Part shown: one piece after another, positions 54,316 through 63,549 of the stretch | Layout: every line of letters begins with the position of its first letter | Numbering within the stretch: position 1 is the first letter of the stretch | Source: Micrasema longulum | Taxonomy: Eukaryota; Arthropoda; Insecta; Trichoptera; Brachycentridae | Reading direction: 5' to 3' | Assembly (NCBI GenBank): GCA_022494885.1 | Contig: JAGVSM010002889.1 | Span: 1 to 64,000, forward strand | Length of the DNA: 64,000 nucleotides | Notes under the pieces: generated by a model | Databases searched by the model: none | What the model was told of the DNA's origin: nothing | What the model saw: only the letters and a program-made list of their open reading frames with translations | Made by a program: the position numbers and the translations under genes

Positions 54316-55003
54316 TCTTCTGTACGTGTGATGTCACTGAACTCCTCGTAAACGGTTGAACCGATTTACGTGCGGTTTTCAGCGAAATGTATATCTTTGC
54401 GCTGTGCGTGTTCGTAGATATAAAAGTTTCCAATCGAATCTGTAAAAAAAGTCAGAAGCATAAATATTTTTTTCATTGACCTACCAGGGTTGCATTCCAC
54501 AAGAATGCATAGACAAAAAAATGGAAGAATGTTGTTTTTTTGTGTTTAAAAAAAAAATTGTTTATGGAAGTTTACAAACAACATTCGCTTTTTATGGATC
54601 CCAATTAGATTCTTTCCTTACATTCCTTATAATTTCTTCCGATTTATTTCTTTAACTGGATTGTTGGTAAAAGGTACTAAAATACCATCAATTGACATTT
54701 AATACATATTAATAAATCGCATTCATCAATAAAGTGCACCCCTGTTGGTAAGAAGAGCCGAGTTTCACATTTGCAAAAATAATTCTACATTTGAAAATGA
54801 ATTATTTTATGTTTTGGAATTCAACCATAAACATGTACCTAGATATCTACTTAAATTCAATATTTGAATATTCATAATATTTAGTTTTGGAATTAAATCA
54901 ATAACAAGTACCTAGGCACCGACTTATAAATGAAAAACCCTATTCCAAGGTAATAGCAGGCAAGCCAACATTTGAGCAGGACAACGTCTGTTGGGTCTGC
55001 TAG
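54316..55003 (+). mobile_element. Non-autonomous Helitron, copy B
   Basis: Starts TCTTCTGTACGTGTGATG, has 'aaacggttgaaccgatttac' and 'ggttttcagcgaaatgta', and ends 'gacaacgtctgttgggtctg' CTAG (55000-55003) before T. Collinear with copy A on the opposite strand, and lacks the 132-bp insertion seen there. Confidence 0.75.
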
Positions 55004-55182
55004 TAATAATATATAAATAGAAAAATTTAGTTTGTAAAAGTAACTAAGTGTTTTATCATTCAGCAATACTCACTTTTTCATTTATTTATTTTTCGCAAAC
55101 AGTAAAATATATTATCACAATATAGATACGATTCATAAAATAAAAAATAATAGCACTAAAAATTTTTCATCATTGTTTCCTT

Positions 55183-55215
55183 TCCGCACCTAATGGTGCA
55201 TAGAGCACTTCATTT
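55183..55215 (-). repeat. SINE-A tail fragment
   Basis: 'cgcacctaatggtgcataga' and 'gcact' match the 3' part of SINE-A at 63042-63075. Only about 33 bp remain. Confidence 0.5.
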
Positions 55216-55265
55216 CTCGAGTCTCTCCAATCCAACATACCTTTCCAGTCCCACCAAACGCTGAT

Positions 55266-55534
55266 CACGGTCATTTTTGTATGTACTTCATAGTCCTAAT
55301 GCTCCTATATACCTGCGTGAAAAATTTCAACGCTTATCAGTTCGTGGTTTACCTCTTCGTTCGCATTCTCAAGGCACTCTCTTAATACCCATACACAATT
55401 CCTCTTTCTTCTCTAACTCATATAGTGTCCATGCGGCTCGACTGTGGAATCATCTCCCATCCACCATCAAAGATGTTACTACATTATCTCTGTTTAAATC
55501 ACGTCTGAAGAAACATCCTCTTTCTCTTCCTTAA
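55266..55534 (+). mobile_element. CR1-like C-terminus
   Basis: Reads NAPIYLREKFQRLSVRGLPL, GTLLIPIHNSSFFSNSYSVH, AARLWNHLPSTIKDVTTLSL and FKSRLKKHPLSLP, stop TAA at 55532-55534. Close relative of 56600-57235. 5'-truncated, frame intact. The octanucleotide array starts right after the stop. Confidence 0.8.
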
Positions 55535-55535
55535 T

Positions 55536-56138
55536 CTTTCCTCCTTTCCTCCTTTCCTCCTTTCCTCCTTTCCTCCTTTCCTCCTTTCCTCCTTTCCTCC
55601 TTTCCTCCTATCCTCCTTTCCTCCTTTCCTCCTTTCCTCCTTTCCTCCTTTCCTCCTTTCCTCCTTTCCTGCTTTCCTCCTTTCCTCCTTTCCTCCTGTC
55701 CTCCTTTCCTCTTTCCTCTTTTCCTTCCTCCTTTTCCTCCTTCTCCTTTCCTCCTTTTCCTCCTTTTCCTCCCTTTCCTCCTTTCCTCTCCTCCTTTCCT
55801 CCTTTTCCTCCTTTCCTCCTTTCCTCCTTTCCTCCTTTCCTCCTTTCCTCCTTTCCTCCTTTCCTCCTTTCCTCCTTTCCTCCTTTCCTCCTTTCCTCCT
55901 TTCCTCCTTTCCTCCTTTCCTCCTTTCCTCCTTTCCTCCTTTCCTCCTTTCCTCCTTTCCTCCTTTCCTCCTTTCCTCCTTTCCTCCTTTCCTCCTTTCC
56001 TCCTTTCCTCCTTTTCTCTTTTCCTCCTTTCCTCCTTTCCTCCTTTCCTCCTTTCCTCCTTTCCTCCTTTCCTCCTTTCCTGCTTTCCTCCTTTCCTCCT
56101 TTCCTCCTGTCCTCCTTTCCTCTTTCCTCTTTTTTTTC
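55536..56138 (+). repeat. (CCTCCTTT)n octanucleotide array, about 600 bp
   Basis: A pyrimidine-only 8-bp unit repeated roughly 70 times with scattered variants (TATCC, TGCTTT, TGTCC, TTTTCC). A variant-rich centre (55700-55800) separates two purer blocks that each carry 'cctgctttcctcc' and 'cctcctgtcctcc' in the same order, implying an internal duplication of about 420 bp. On the minus strand it reads KEERRKGG repeats without stop, an artefact of the 24-nt codon cycle. Confidence 0.9.
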
Positions 56139-56254
56139 CTTTTTCCCATTGAGTGATAGTTTTGATTTAAGGTAATTTTATTATGTTTATTTCTATTTTA
56201 ATATATCTTTAGCTTTTTAATCTTTTTTCAGTATCTTGAATTATAAAAATAAAA

Positions 56255-56585
56255 CTTTTATTTTATTGGTTGGTTGGAATAAATTGCCATTTGGCAATAA
56301 GCCCGCCAATGTACAAATAACACCCTCTCCCTCATTCATTCCCACACGCACATGTATCCTCTCCCTCATTCATTCACGCATACACACATTCACATACACA
56401 TGAATACAAACGTCACACAAATTCAATTACTAAACTTCTTTTCTCAAATATTATGTGTCATTATATTTACCGTGGATTTTTTTAATTGGCTTTAGTATTT
56501 TTAAGATTTTTCTACTTATTTTGTTTATGTAATAGCTGTAAAAATCCCAAATAAAATAAAAATAAAATAAATAAATAAACATTAT
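56255..56585 (+). mobile_element. CR1-type 3' UTR copy
   Basis: 'attttattggttggttggaa', hairpin ATTGCCATTTGGCAAT (56283-56298), 'aagcccgcc', a body with two 'ctctccctcattcattc' repeats (56325-56375), and an AAAT tail (56550-56580). Matches the start of 53535-54010. Confidence 0.65.
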
Positions 56586-56599
56586 GTACAAAAGTTAAT

Positions 56600-57235
56600 T
56601 TGGGTGGAGATCTTGCTTGACTCCTTACTTCGGCGTATCTCTGGGAGCCACTCACTCTATTATTTGTTTCACATTAACGTCAAGGCACAATTTCTCATCT
56701 CATACTGATGAATTAAGCCGCAAAATATTGTTCAGTCTACACTCACTTAGAAGGTTGCAAAAATTCTTACCCACCAATACTAAATGCACTCTGGTACAAG
56801 CATTACCACTACCCATTCTAGATTACGCTGATGTTTCCATGACTTATTTAAGCTGTGAGCAACTCGGTAAACTTGAACGACTTCAGAATACATGCATAAG
56901 GTACATTTTTGGTCTTAGGAAATATGACCACATTTCTGATTATCGCAGGCAACCGAAATGGCTCAAAATTAGACAGCGAAGAGACTATCACTCCCTCTCA
57001 CTTCTGTTCAATGAACTTCAAGTCCTTACGCTCCTATATACCTGTGTGAAATATTTCAACGCTTATCAGTTCATGGTTTACCTCTTCGTTCTAATTATCA
57101 AGGCCCTTTTAAGATACCCTTCCACAATTCCTCTTTCTTCTCTAACTAATATAGTGTCCATGCGGCTCGACTGTGGAATCATCTCCCGTCCACCATCAAA
57201 GATGTTACTGTATTATCTCTGTTTGAATCACTGGT
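56600..57235 (+). mobile_element. CR1-like RT C-terminal relic
   Basis: Reads SFHTDELSRKILFSLHSLRR-like sequence, LPLPILDYADVSMTYLSCEQ, LGKLERLQNTCIRYIFGLRK and YDHISDYRRQPKWLKIRQRR. After 'LNELQV' a frameshift turns the YLREKFQR.. region into a wrong frame. Compare 48872-49557 (minus) and 55266-55534. Its 3' end stops at 57230 where the homology with the 55.3 kb copy is broken by Jockey sequence. Confidence 0.8.
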
Positions 57236-57565
57236 TTAAATCAGATTGGCACAATGCAAAATAAATCTTTAAAAGTTCCTGTACATTAATTATATTTCGA
57301 ATTGTTTTGAATATATACGTTAGTCTCTTAAGTTTATCAGTAATATTTTTAATCTGCTGTTTCCACTTTAAATTTATATCAATAATAACTCCTAAGTATT
57401 TGACATTGTCTGTCCTATCCAGTATTGGACAATTACAATGAGCACTATGAAGACAATTATTATGATGTAGTTTGATGTTAAGATAAGCATTTTGTGAACA
57501 GTTTCTAGAACTGATTTGCAATGGAATGAAGTTAGTTTTAGATTTATTAAGAGTTAAGTTATTAG
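57230..57565 (-). mobile_element. Jockey-like fragment
   Basis: The minus strand reads LDRTDNVKYLGVIIDINLKW, KQQIKNITDKLKRLTYIFKT and IRNIINVQELLKIYFALCQS. This is the 'KYLG' post-RT region; both ends are truncated. Confidence 0.75.
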
Positions 57566-57574
57566 TATCTAGCC

Positions 57575-57715
57575 ATATCTAGTACTATAGGCAGGATCCT
57601 TGGCATGGACCGCCTCTTTTGCCAACGCGTCCACCTTTTCGCTACCGGATATACCATGACGTCCAGGGTCCAAAGACATAACAACTCTTTTATTAGATCT
57701 GTTTTCTTTTGCGTA
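57575..57715 (-). mobile_element. RNase H domain fragment of a non-LTR element
   Basis: The minus strand reads VMSLDPGRHGISGSEKV then DALAKEAVHAKDPA. This matches the C-terminal part of retroelement RNase H1 (PGHxGIxGNExAD, final catalytic Asp, LAKEA). It is the only RNase H sequence I see; it belongs to a different family from the adjoining Jockey fragment. Confidence 0.7.
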
Positions 57716-57779
57716 TCACGGGGATTGAGTTTTATTATTACAACAATTTACAAGTAATCATTTATACACCAAATAAATT

Positions 57780-59140
57780 AAGTAGTAAAAGTAAACATAT
57801 ATATATTTTATTTTTGCTATTGGTTAATCTAAACTGCCTAACTAGGGATAGCTTCCCCGTTCTAAGGCAGTAAATTATGTATTTTATAATAATATTAAAA
57901 ATTAATTACAGTTTTATAATTATGTGTGCTTTTTCAGTCTTAAAAGTAAACAATAAATATCCAGAGAAAACATAAATAATACCAAAATCTCTATATCCTA
58001 AGTCATTACTAGTAAAACAAGCAACCAGCTTACGTCCTTTTACATCGGACAACAATTGCTCTGACTCCCTCCGACTAATATGGATTAAAAATGCAGTCAA
58101 CACCTTCCTCAGCCTGGCGATCCCACCACATTTCCACGAATCTGGGATAAGGTTATATACCCTCGGGCCTATATAATATTGCTGCCTTTGAGCCAAAAAA
58201 GTATTAACTCCTCTCTGTAGAATCAGATCCTTGTTGAAGTGTCTAGTATTATGAACATGACAACCCTTGCGTATTTTTCCTTGTTGAGATGCGTGACCGC
58301 TACTGACCTCAATATATACTGTTGACGAATATCCAGCACTTGAAATTCTTTGAAGAGCGAATCACTCGGGTATCGGTATGTTTTTTTTAAATATAACTCT
58401 TATCACTGATTTTTGAGCTATAGCTGCTGAAGCCATAGTCGTTTTAATGCAGCTTCCCCAGCCAATCAGGCCATACGCCAGTATTAAATTTACCAATCCA
58501 TAATACAATTGTTTTAGTTCTTTAATCCTTAGTATATTTCTTAAAGGTATGAAAAAATGAATCAAACGTTTTATTTTATTAGAAATTTCTTCAGTTTGTA
58601 GGTTCCATCTCATAAATTTATCTATTTTTAAACCCAAATATTTTACACTAGTGACATTTTCCAATATTGCACATTTACAATTTATATTATTTATGCAATG
58701 ATGTAATTTTAATTCATACCCGGAGTTTGGTTGTCCCACCGAAGATGGGCTGAAACCGATAAACTTTGTGTTTTCTGCATTGAGAGTAAGCAAATTGTCG
58801 TTCAACCAATTTTTTACCCTCATCATATCTTTGTTAGCTTTGTCACGAACTTTTGCCCAATTTGGGGCACTATATATTAATACTGTATCATCAGCGAAAG
58901 ATATTATTTTTCCAAGAGATTCACTCCTACAAAGTCTGTCAATATATACCAAGAACAGTAGCGGTCCCAATGTACTTCCTTGGGGAACACCATAGTCTAA
59001 CTCTGCAGCATCACTTAGTTCATTGCCAATTTTTACTTTTTGTAATCTATTGGATATATAACTTCTAAACCAATCAAGGATAATTCCCTTAATGCCCATA
59101 TTTTGTAATCTTTTAATTAGTAAAGTATTAGTTTTGGAAC
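57780..59140 (-). mobile_element. Jockey-B, longest RT relic
   Basis: From 59140 leftwards: KTNTLLIKRLQNMGIKGIIL, SNRLQKVKIGNELSDAAELD, YGVPQGSTLGPLLFLVYIDR, SFADDTVLIYSAPNWAKV (catalytic FADD), NWLNDNLLTLNAENTKFI, VKYLGLKIDKFMRWNLQ, LAYGLIGWGSC and AIAQKSVIRVIFKKNIPIPE, stop at 58362-58364. A frameshifted linker follows, then LAQRQQYYIGPRVYNLIPDS and RRESEQLLSDVKGRK to a stop at 57906-57908. The 3' UTR has hairpin 57833-57871, and the T-rich polyA complement is at about 57800-57815. The 5' half (endonuclease, RT motif 1) is absent. Confidence 0.9.
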
Positions 59141-59458
59141 AGTGACAGAAATGACCCGCGCGTTCGACATAAAATCAATTTAGTGGCGTTGTGCGTGCGC
59201 TAATTTTTCTTAATAATATTCTAGATAACGTGAGTAAAAATATGAAGATTAATAGGTACCTACATATTTGAATTATTGATTTTAAAAAATTTATTACAAA
59301 ACCCAATTGCATTACTTTATACACTTTCTTTATAATATATTTTAGGCACATATTTTTTTAATTGGTAGCAAATTTTTGGGGGTCATTAACCCAATGGACA
59401 TAAGGGAAAGCCGCCCCTTTTGAAATATGTAAACAAACACGCATACCAGTGTACATAT

Positions 59459-59546
59459 ATTAATACTGTATCATCAGCGAAAGATATTATTTTTCCAAGA
59501 GATTCACTCCTACAAAGTCCGTCAATATATACTAAGAACAGTAGCG
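59459..59546 (-). mobile_element. RT microduplicate of Jockey-B
   Basis: An 88-bp segment nearly identical to 58877-58964 (encodes SLGKIISFADDTVLIY) sits in unrelated sequence 500 bp away. It is a local duplication or fragmented second copy. Confidence 0.7.
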
Positions 59547-59599
59547 ATTTTGGAGTAAGGTTGTCGACCTCTCCCTGCTCGCGCGCACCGAATATTAAC

Positions 59600-59930
59600 A
59601 AGTAACACAGTACGCATTATAGCGATTATAATTATTAAATACATATACACTTTCTGTAGTATGCTCATTGCACAGAGACATTAACCTACTTAGCAAACAA
59701 ACGGCCTTTTACAGCGATCTAGACTATAGCAGACGGCCAAAAGAGAACTCAACTTGGCTTGTTAAGGATTTTTACCATAAGCGGTTGAATCTACCGTGTC
59801 CTCAGACGTTGAAATCAAAAATCGCCTTTCTCCTAGCGACCTTCGAGCTCTATATATAAATAACTGGAAAAAAAGATAAATCGTTTTCACGATACACAAA
59901 AAGCAACCTATTAATTACAATATTTGAGTT
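59600..59930. other. No recognised feature
   Basis: A 63-codon open frame (59668-59859) has no similarity I recognise. Confidence 0.3.
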
Positions 59931-60023
59931 TGTCCAAATGTTCGTAGACAAAAGACTGGATTTTACCCCCTCGGGAGTCATTAGGATTAACAAATTACAA
60001 CAGGGATGGAGAATACCTTAAAT

Positions 60024-60314
60024 ACAATTATTTGAGGAAATGCCAGAAAGCATAAAAAAATTAATAAATGTAAATATATTTAAAATTAAATGTAAAAAGT
60101 ATATATGTGAAAAAGATAAGGTAGTATATAGTGTAAATAGTGAATATAATTAATGAAAATGTACATATGAAACAGTGAATATTATAAACTAGGATATTAA
60201 ATGCATAATAGTGATAAATAATGTTAGAATAAGTATAGATGTAAATATTGTGTTGTAAATATATATTAGACTATGTTAATCATAGAACTAAATCAAATAA
60301 ATAATAAAAAAAAT
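60024..60314 (+). mobile_element. Jockey 3' end inside left palindrome arm
   Basis: Reads FEEMPESIKKLINVNIFKIK, CKKYICEKDKVVYSVN and SEYN before TAA, then 3' UTR and 'aaataataaaaaaaataa'. The inner FB1 copy (60640-60665) shows the uninterrupted target 'accttatttaaggtattctc'. The right-arm mirror copy (61034-61323, minus) carries one in-frame stop (KD then TAG). Confidence 0.8.
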
Positions 60315-61033
60315 AAGGGAATATGGATGTCAAGGCATTTACAGGGCCTATGACCTGTCATTGGCTGGTTTAAGTGGCCACTTTACACACTGTGTAACAT
60401 TCACCATTCTGCCTATGTTTGAACATCCATATTTCTTCAATCCTTCCGTTTGTTGATTTTAGTGAAGTTAAAGAGCTGAAACCTTTATTGTTGTGAAGAG
60501 ATTCATCTGACTGAATTATTACGATTGAAGAAATATGTATGTTCAAACGTAGGCAAAATGGTGAATGTTACACGGTGTGTAAAGTGGCCACTTAAACCAG
60601 CCAATGACAGGTCATAAGCCCTGTAAATGCCCAGACTGCCATATTACCTTATTTAAGGTATTCTCCATCCCTGTTATAATTTGTTAATCCTAATGACTCC
60701 CGAGGGGGCGAAATCCAGTCTTTTGTCTACGAACATTTGGACAAACTCAAATATTGTAATGAAACCAACTGGTCCAAGAAGAAGTTTAAAAATTGAAAAA
60801 TTGTTTTTAGGCGTTGCCTAGTATGTGAAATAATTCAGTCGGATGAATCTCTTCACAACAATAAAGGTTTCAGCTCTTTAACTTCACTAAAATCAACAAA
60901 TGGAAGAATTGAAGAAATATGGATTTTCGAACACAGGCAAAATGGTGAATGTTACACAGTGTGTAAAGTGGCCACTTAAACCTGCCAATGACAGGTCATA
61001 AGCCCTGTAAATGCCTTGACTTCCATATTCCCT

Positions 61034-61323
61034 TATTTTTTAAATTATCTATTTGATTTAGTTCTATGATTAACATAGTCTAATATATATTTACAACACA
61101 ATATTTACATCTATACTTATTCTAACATTATTTATCACTATTATGCACTTAATATCCTAGTTTATAATATTCACTGTTTCATATGTACATTTTCATTAAT
61201 TATATTCCCTATTTACACTATATACTACCTAATCTTTTTCACATATATACTTTTTACATTTAATTAAAAATATATTTACATTTATTGAATTTTTTATGCT
61301 TTCTGGCATTTCCTCAAATAATT
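61034..61323 (-). mobile_element. Jockey 3' end inside right palindrome arm
   Basis: Inverted copy of 60024-60314 with about a dozen differences in 290 bp, same insertion point and same tail end. Because independent insertion at the same base with the same truncation is unlikely, the pair was made by duplication of the arm. Confidence 0.8.
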
Positions 61324-61539
61324 GTATTTATGGTATTCTCCATCCCTGTTGTAATTTGTTAACCTATTAATGACTTATTTCAAATATGTCGACGTCAAAG
61401 TTAGGTTAGAAAAAGTTTAAAGTTAAGTAATTACTACGTTTTGGAAAATGGCTAATTTTGTTTCATGCAAAAAGTATTTTTTCCAATTTTGACAAAAACG
61501 CAATAATTATTTAACTTTAAACTTTATTTAACATAGTTT

Positions 61540-61612
61540 TTTTACTAACATATTTCAAAAGAGATGAAGAACATTTTAGAGAAGATAATAAAGAAGTCTA
61601 GGCATCTACAGG
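61540..61612 (-). repeat. FB1 foldback repeat fragment
   Basis: 'gagatgaagaacattttaga' and 'aagtctaggcatctacagg' begin an arm that is cut by the CR1-like insertion. Confidence 0.7.
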
Positions 61613-62345
61613 CTTTATTTATTTATTTATTTGACAGACTTATGCAGTCCATTCTAACAATGGTAATTACAATTTCTTATAATAAATACAGGCACTAATA
61701 TAAATAAAATTTAAGCTACGACAAAAAAAATCAAACTCACTACCTCAAGACAAGATCCGGTCCATCTTAGTGAAGTTTTAAATCTATAAAGACTTACACC
61801 AAAAAAGTCCAGATCCTGTCTCGAGTTTACAATACGACACAATCGGGACATTGGTGCATGCGAGCCATAGTTTGTGCTGTGTTGATCGAGGAACAGCATA
61901 TTATAATTTCGCTACCGGCGGATCGGAACATTGAATGCCACTTGTTCCAGTAACGATGGTACATCAACTAAGCCATTCAGCAAATTAAACATAAATATGG
62001 AGTCAATGTTATTTCTACCTTTTTGTAGACTTGGGATTTTTAACATTGGGTCCATTTCTCCGTAAGTGTAGTCTCCCCTCTCGAGGCCGATCATCCATGC
62101 TACTTTTCTTAGCAAACGATGTTGCACCGATTCGATGTGATTTATCCGGCCTACATAGAAGGGAGACCAGATCACGGAGGCATATTCTAAAAGAGGACGA
62201 ACAAGTGAGCAATATAGTGTTTTAACCGTGAACATATTAGTAAAGTCACTAGATGTCCCGCTAACAAAACCCAAGAGTTTTAGTGACTTGTTAATCATAG
62301 TGTCAATATGTTCAGTAAGGTAAGTTTACAGTCCATGATAACTCC
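61613..62345 (-). mobile_element. CR1-like relic
   Basis: The minus strand reads SLKLLGFVSGTSSDFTNMFT, VKTLYCSLVRPLLEYASVIW, HIESVQHRLLRKVAWMIGLE and MLKIPSLQKGRNNIDSIFMF, then after a shift NYGSHAPMSRLCRIVNSRQD. The TTTA repeats at 61615-61632 are the polyA complement. Same group as 30455-31790. It splits an FB1 arm. Confidence 0.8.
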
Positions 62346-62384
62346 GAGGTCCTTAATAGGCCAAAATATTCGATTATTAAAAAG

Positions 62385-62750
62385 ATCGAGACATTTCGAA
62401 ATGCTTACAACTAATCGAGTTCACTCGTACTAATCGGAAAAATAATCGAGATATCTCGAGTGAATTCATTCGAAATGGTTTTCCGAGACAATCGAGATAT
62501 GAATTCGGACTTGAGATTTCGAGACAATCGAAATACGATTTCGAACTTGACATTTCGAGACAATCAAAATAGGATTTCGGACTTGAGATTTCGAGACAAT
62601 CGAAATACGATTTCGAACTTGACATTTCGAGACAATCAAAATAGGATTTCGTACTTGAGATTTCGAGACAATCGAAATATAATTTCGGACTTGACGTTTC
62701 GAGACAATCGAGCTATGAATTTGGACATGACATTTCAAAAGCAATGGTAA
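62385..62750. repeat. 39-bp minisatellite
   Basis: About seven to eight units of 'gagatttcgagacaatcgaa' plus 'atacgatttcgaacttgac', alternating between two variants (..ATCGAAATACGATTTCGAA.. and ..ATCAAAATAGGATTTCGGA..), so the higher-order unit is 78 bp. Since 39 is a multiple of three, frames stay open on both strands; these are not genes. Confidence 0.85.
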
Positions 62751-62759
62751 TTAATTTCA

Positions 62760-63040
62760 ATATTTTTTTGGGAGTGCAAAATATCATTCTTGTTCAATAA
62801 AATTCAAGTATGTAATGTTAAATAAATTATTGCTATGGGTTCGTGTTTTTAATATAAAGGGACTAATCTGAGCTGATTAAGATGTGTGTTAACATTCACA
62901 ACTTTTATCATTTTTGTGTGTCGTATCATCAGCACTATGATTTTAATTTTGATTTTATTTTAAAATTACTCTGCGTGTGACGTATTAAGTTCACATCTGT
63001 TAGTTTGATTCCCGGAAATAGGATAACTATCATCATCATC
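62760..63040. other. No recognised feature
   Basis: AT-rich, nothing recognised; short 'atcatcatcatt' at 63031-63042. Confidence 0.3.
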
Positions 63041-63041
63041 A

Positions 63042-63295
63042 TTCCCTTTTCACACCTAATGGTGCATAGGGCACTGCATTGATAAACCAATCGCAGCATT
63101 TTAATCATTTTGCGTTACATGAAGGTCAGATGATCAGTCTTACGCTTCAGATACCAGTTCAGGGACTACAAAATATTTTAGTGTGAAAACATCTTTATGA
63201 ATAAATATTTCAAATCAACCGTGTCAGGAATCGAACCCGAGACTTCTTACATGGAAAGCAAACGCGCTGACCATGACACCACGAGGCCGACATAT
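63042..63295 (-). mobile_element. SINE-A copy, near full length
   Basis: On the minus strand: 'cggcctcgtggtgtcatggt', 'gggttcgattcctgacacgg', body 'ttttgtagtccctgaac' and 'aagactgatcatctgacctt', tail 'gcagtgccctatgcaccatt' and 'aggtgtgaaaaggg'. This is the best complete SINE-A and defines its length as about 250 bp. Confidence 0.85.
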
Positions 63296-63549
63296 AACTA
63301 TCACGACGTTATATTATTGGTTGATTTCTGCGAACTTTCTTTCAAACATTTTCAAGAAATTTACAATCTATTGTTTTAATTTTTACCGTGCGTAATAAAA
63401 CAAATGTTTAATATCAAATTTCCCGTGGGGCTGAACTTCCTCATTATTATTTTGAAGTACTTTGTTGTTACACATGTATTTTTTACCCCCCCCCACCCAA
63501 CAGTCAGCAATGTTTTTTTTTTTTTGCGTTTTCTTGTTTCACGGTAAAA

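Larger units (their letters stand above)
59931..61372. repeat. 1.44-kb FB1 palindrome with a retrotransposon copy in each arm
   Basis: Left arm 59973-60519 and right arm 60829-61372 are near-identical inverted copies. Between them lies an extra plus-oriented arm (60524-60770) with no retrotransposon. Both outer arms hold the same insertion of about 290 bp (60024-60314 and 61034-61323), the 3' end of a Jockey element. The diagnostic FB1 strings 'ggtttaagtggccacttt', 'gtccaaatgttcgtagacaa' and 'tcagctctttaacttcac' are present. Confidence 0.9.

Noticed and set aside
55499..56149. 216-residue Lys/Glu/Arg-rich protein on the minus strand
   Set aside because: It is the translation of an 8-bp repeat; 24 nt equals eight codons, so the frame cannot contain a stop until the unit mutates.
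62377..62750. Repeat proteins on both strands
   Set aside because: Translation of a 39-bp minisatellite; period divisible by three keeps frames open.
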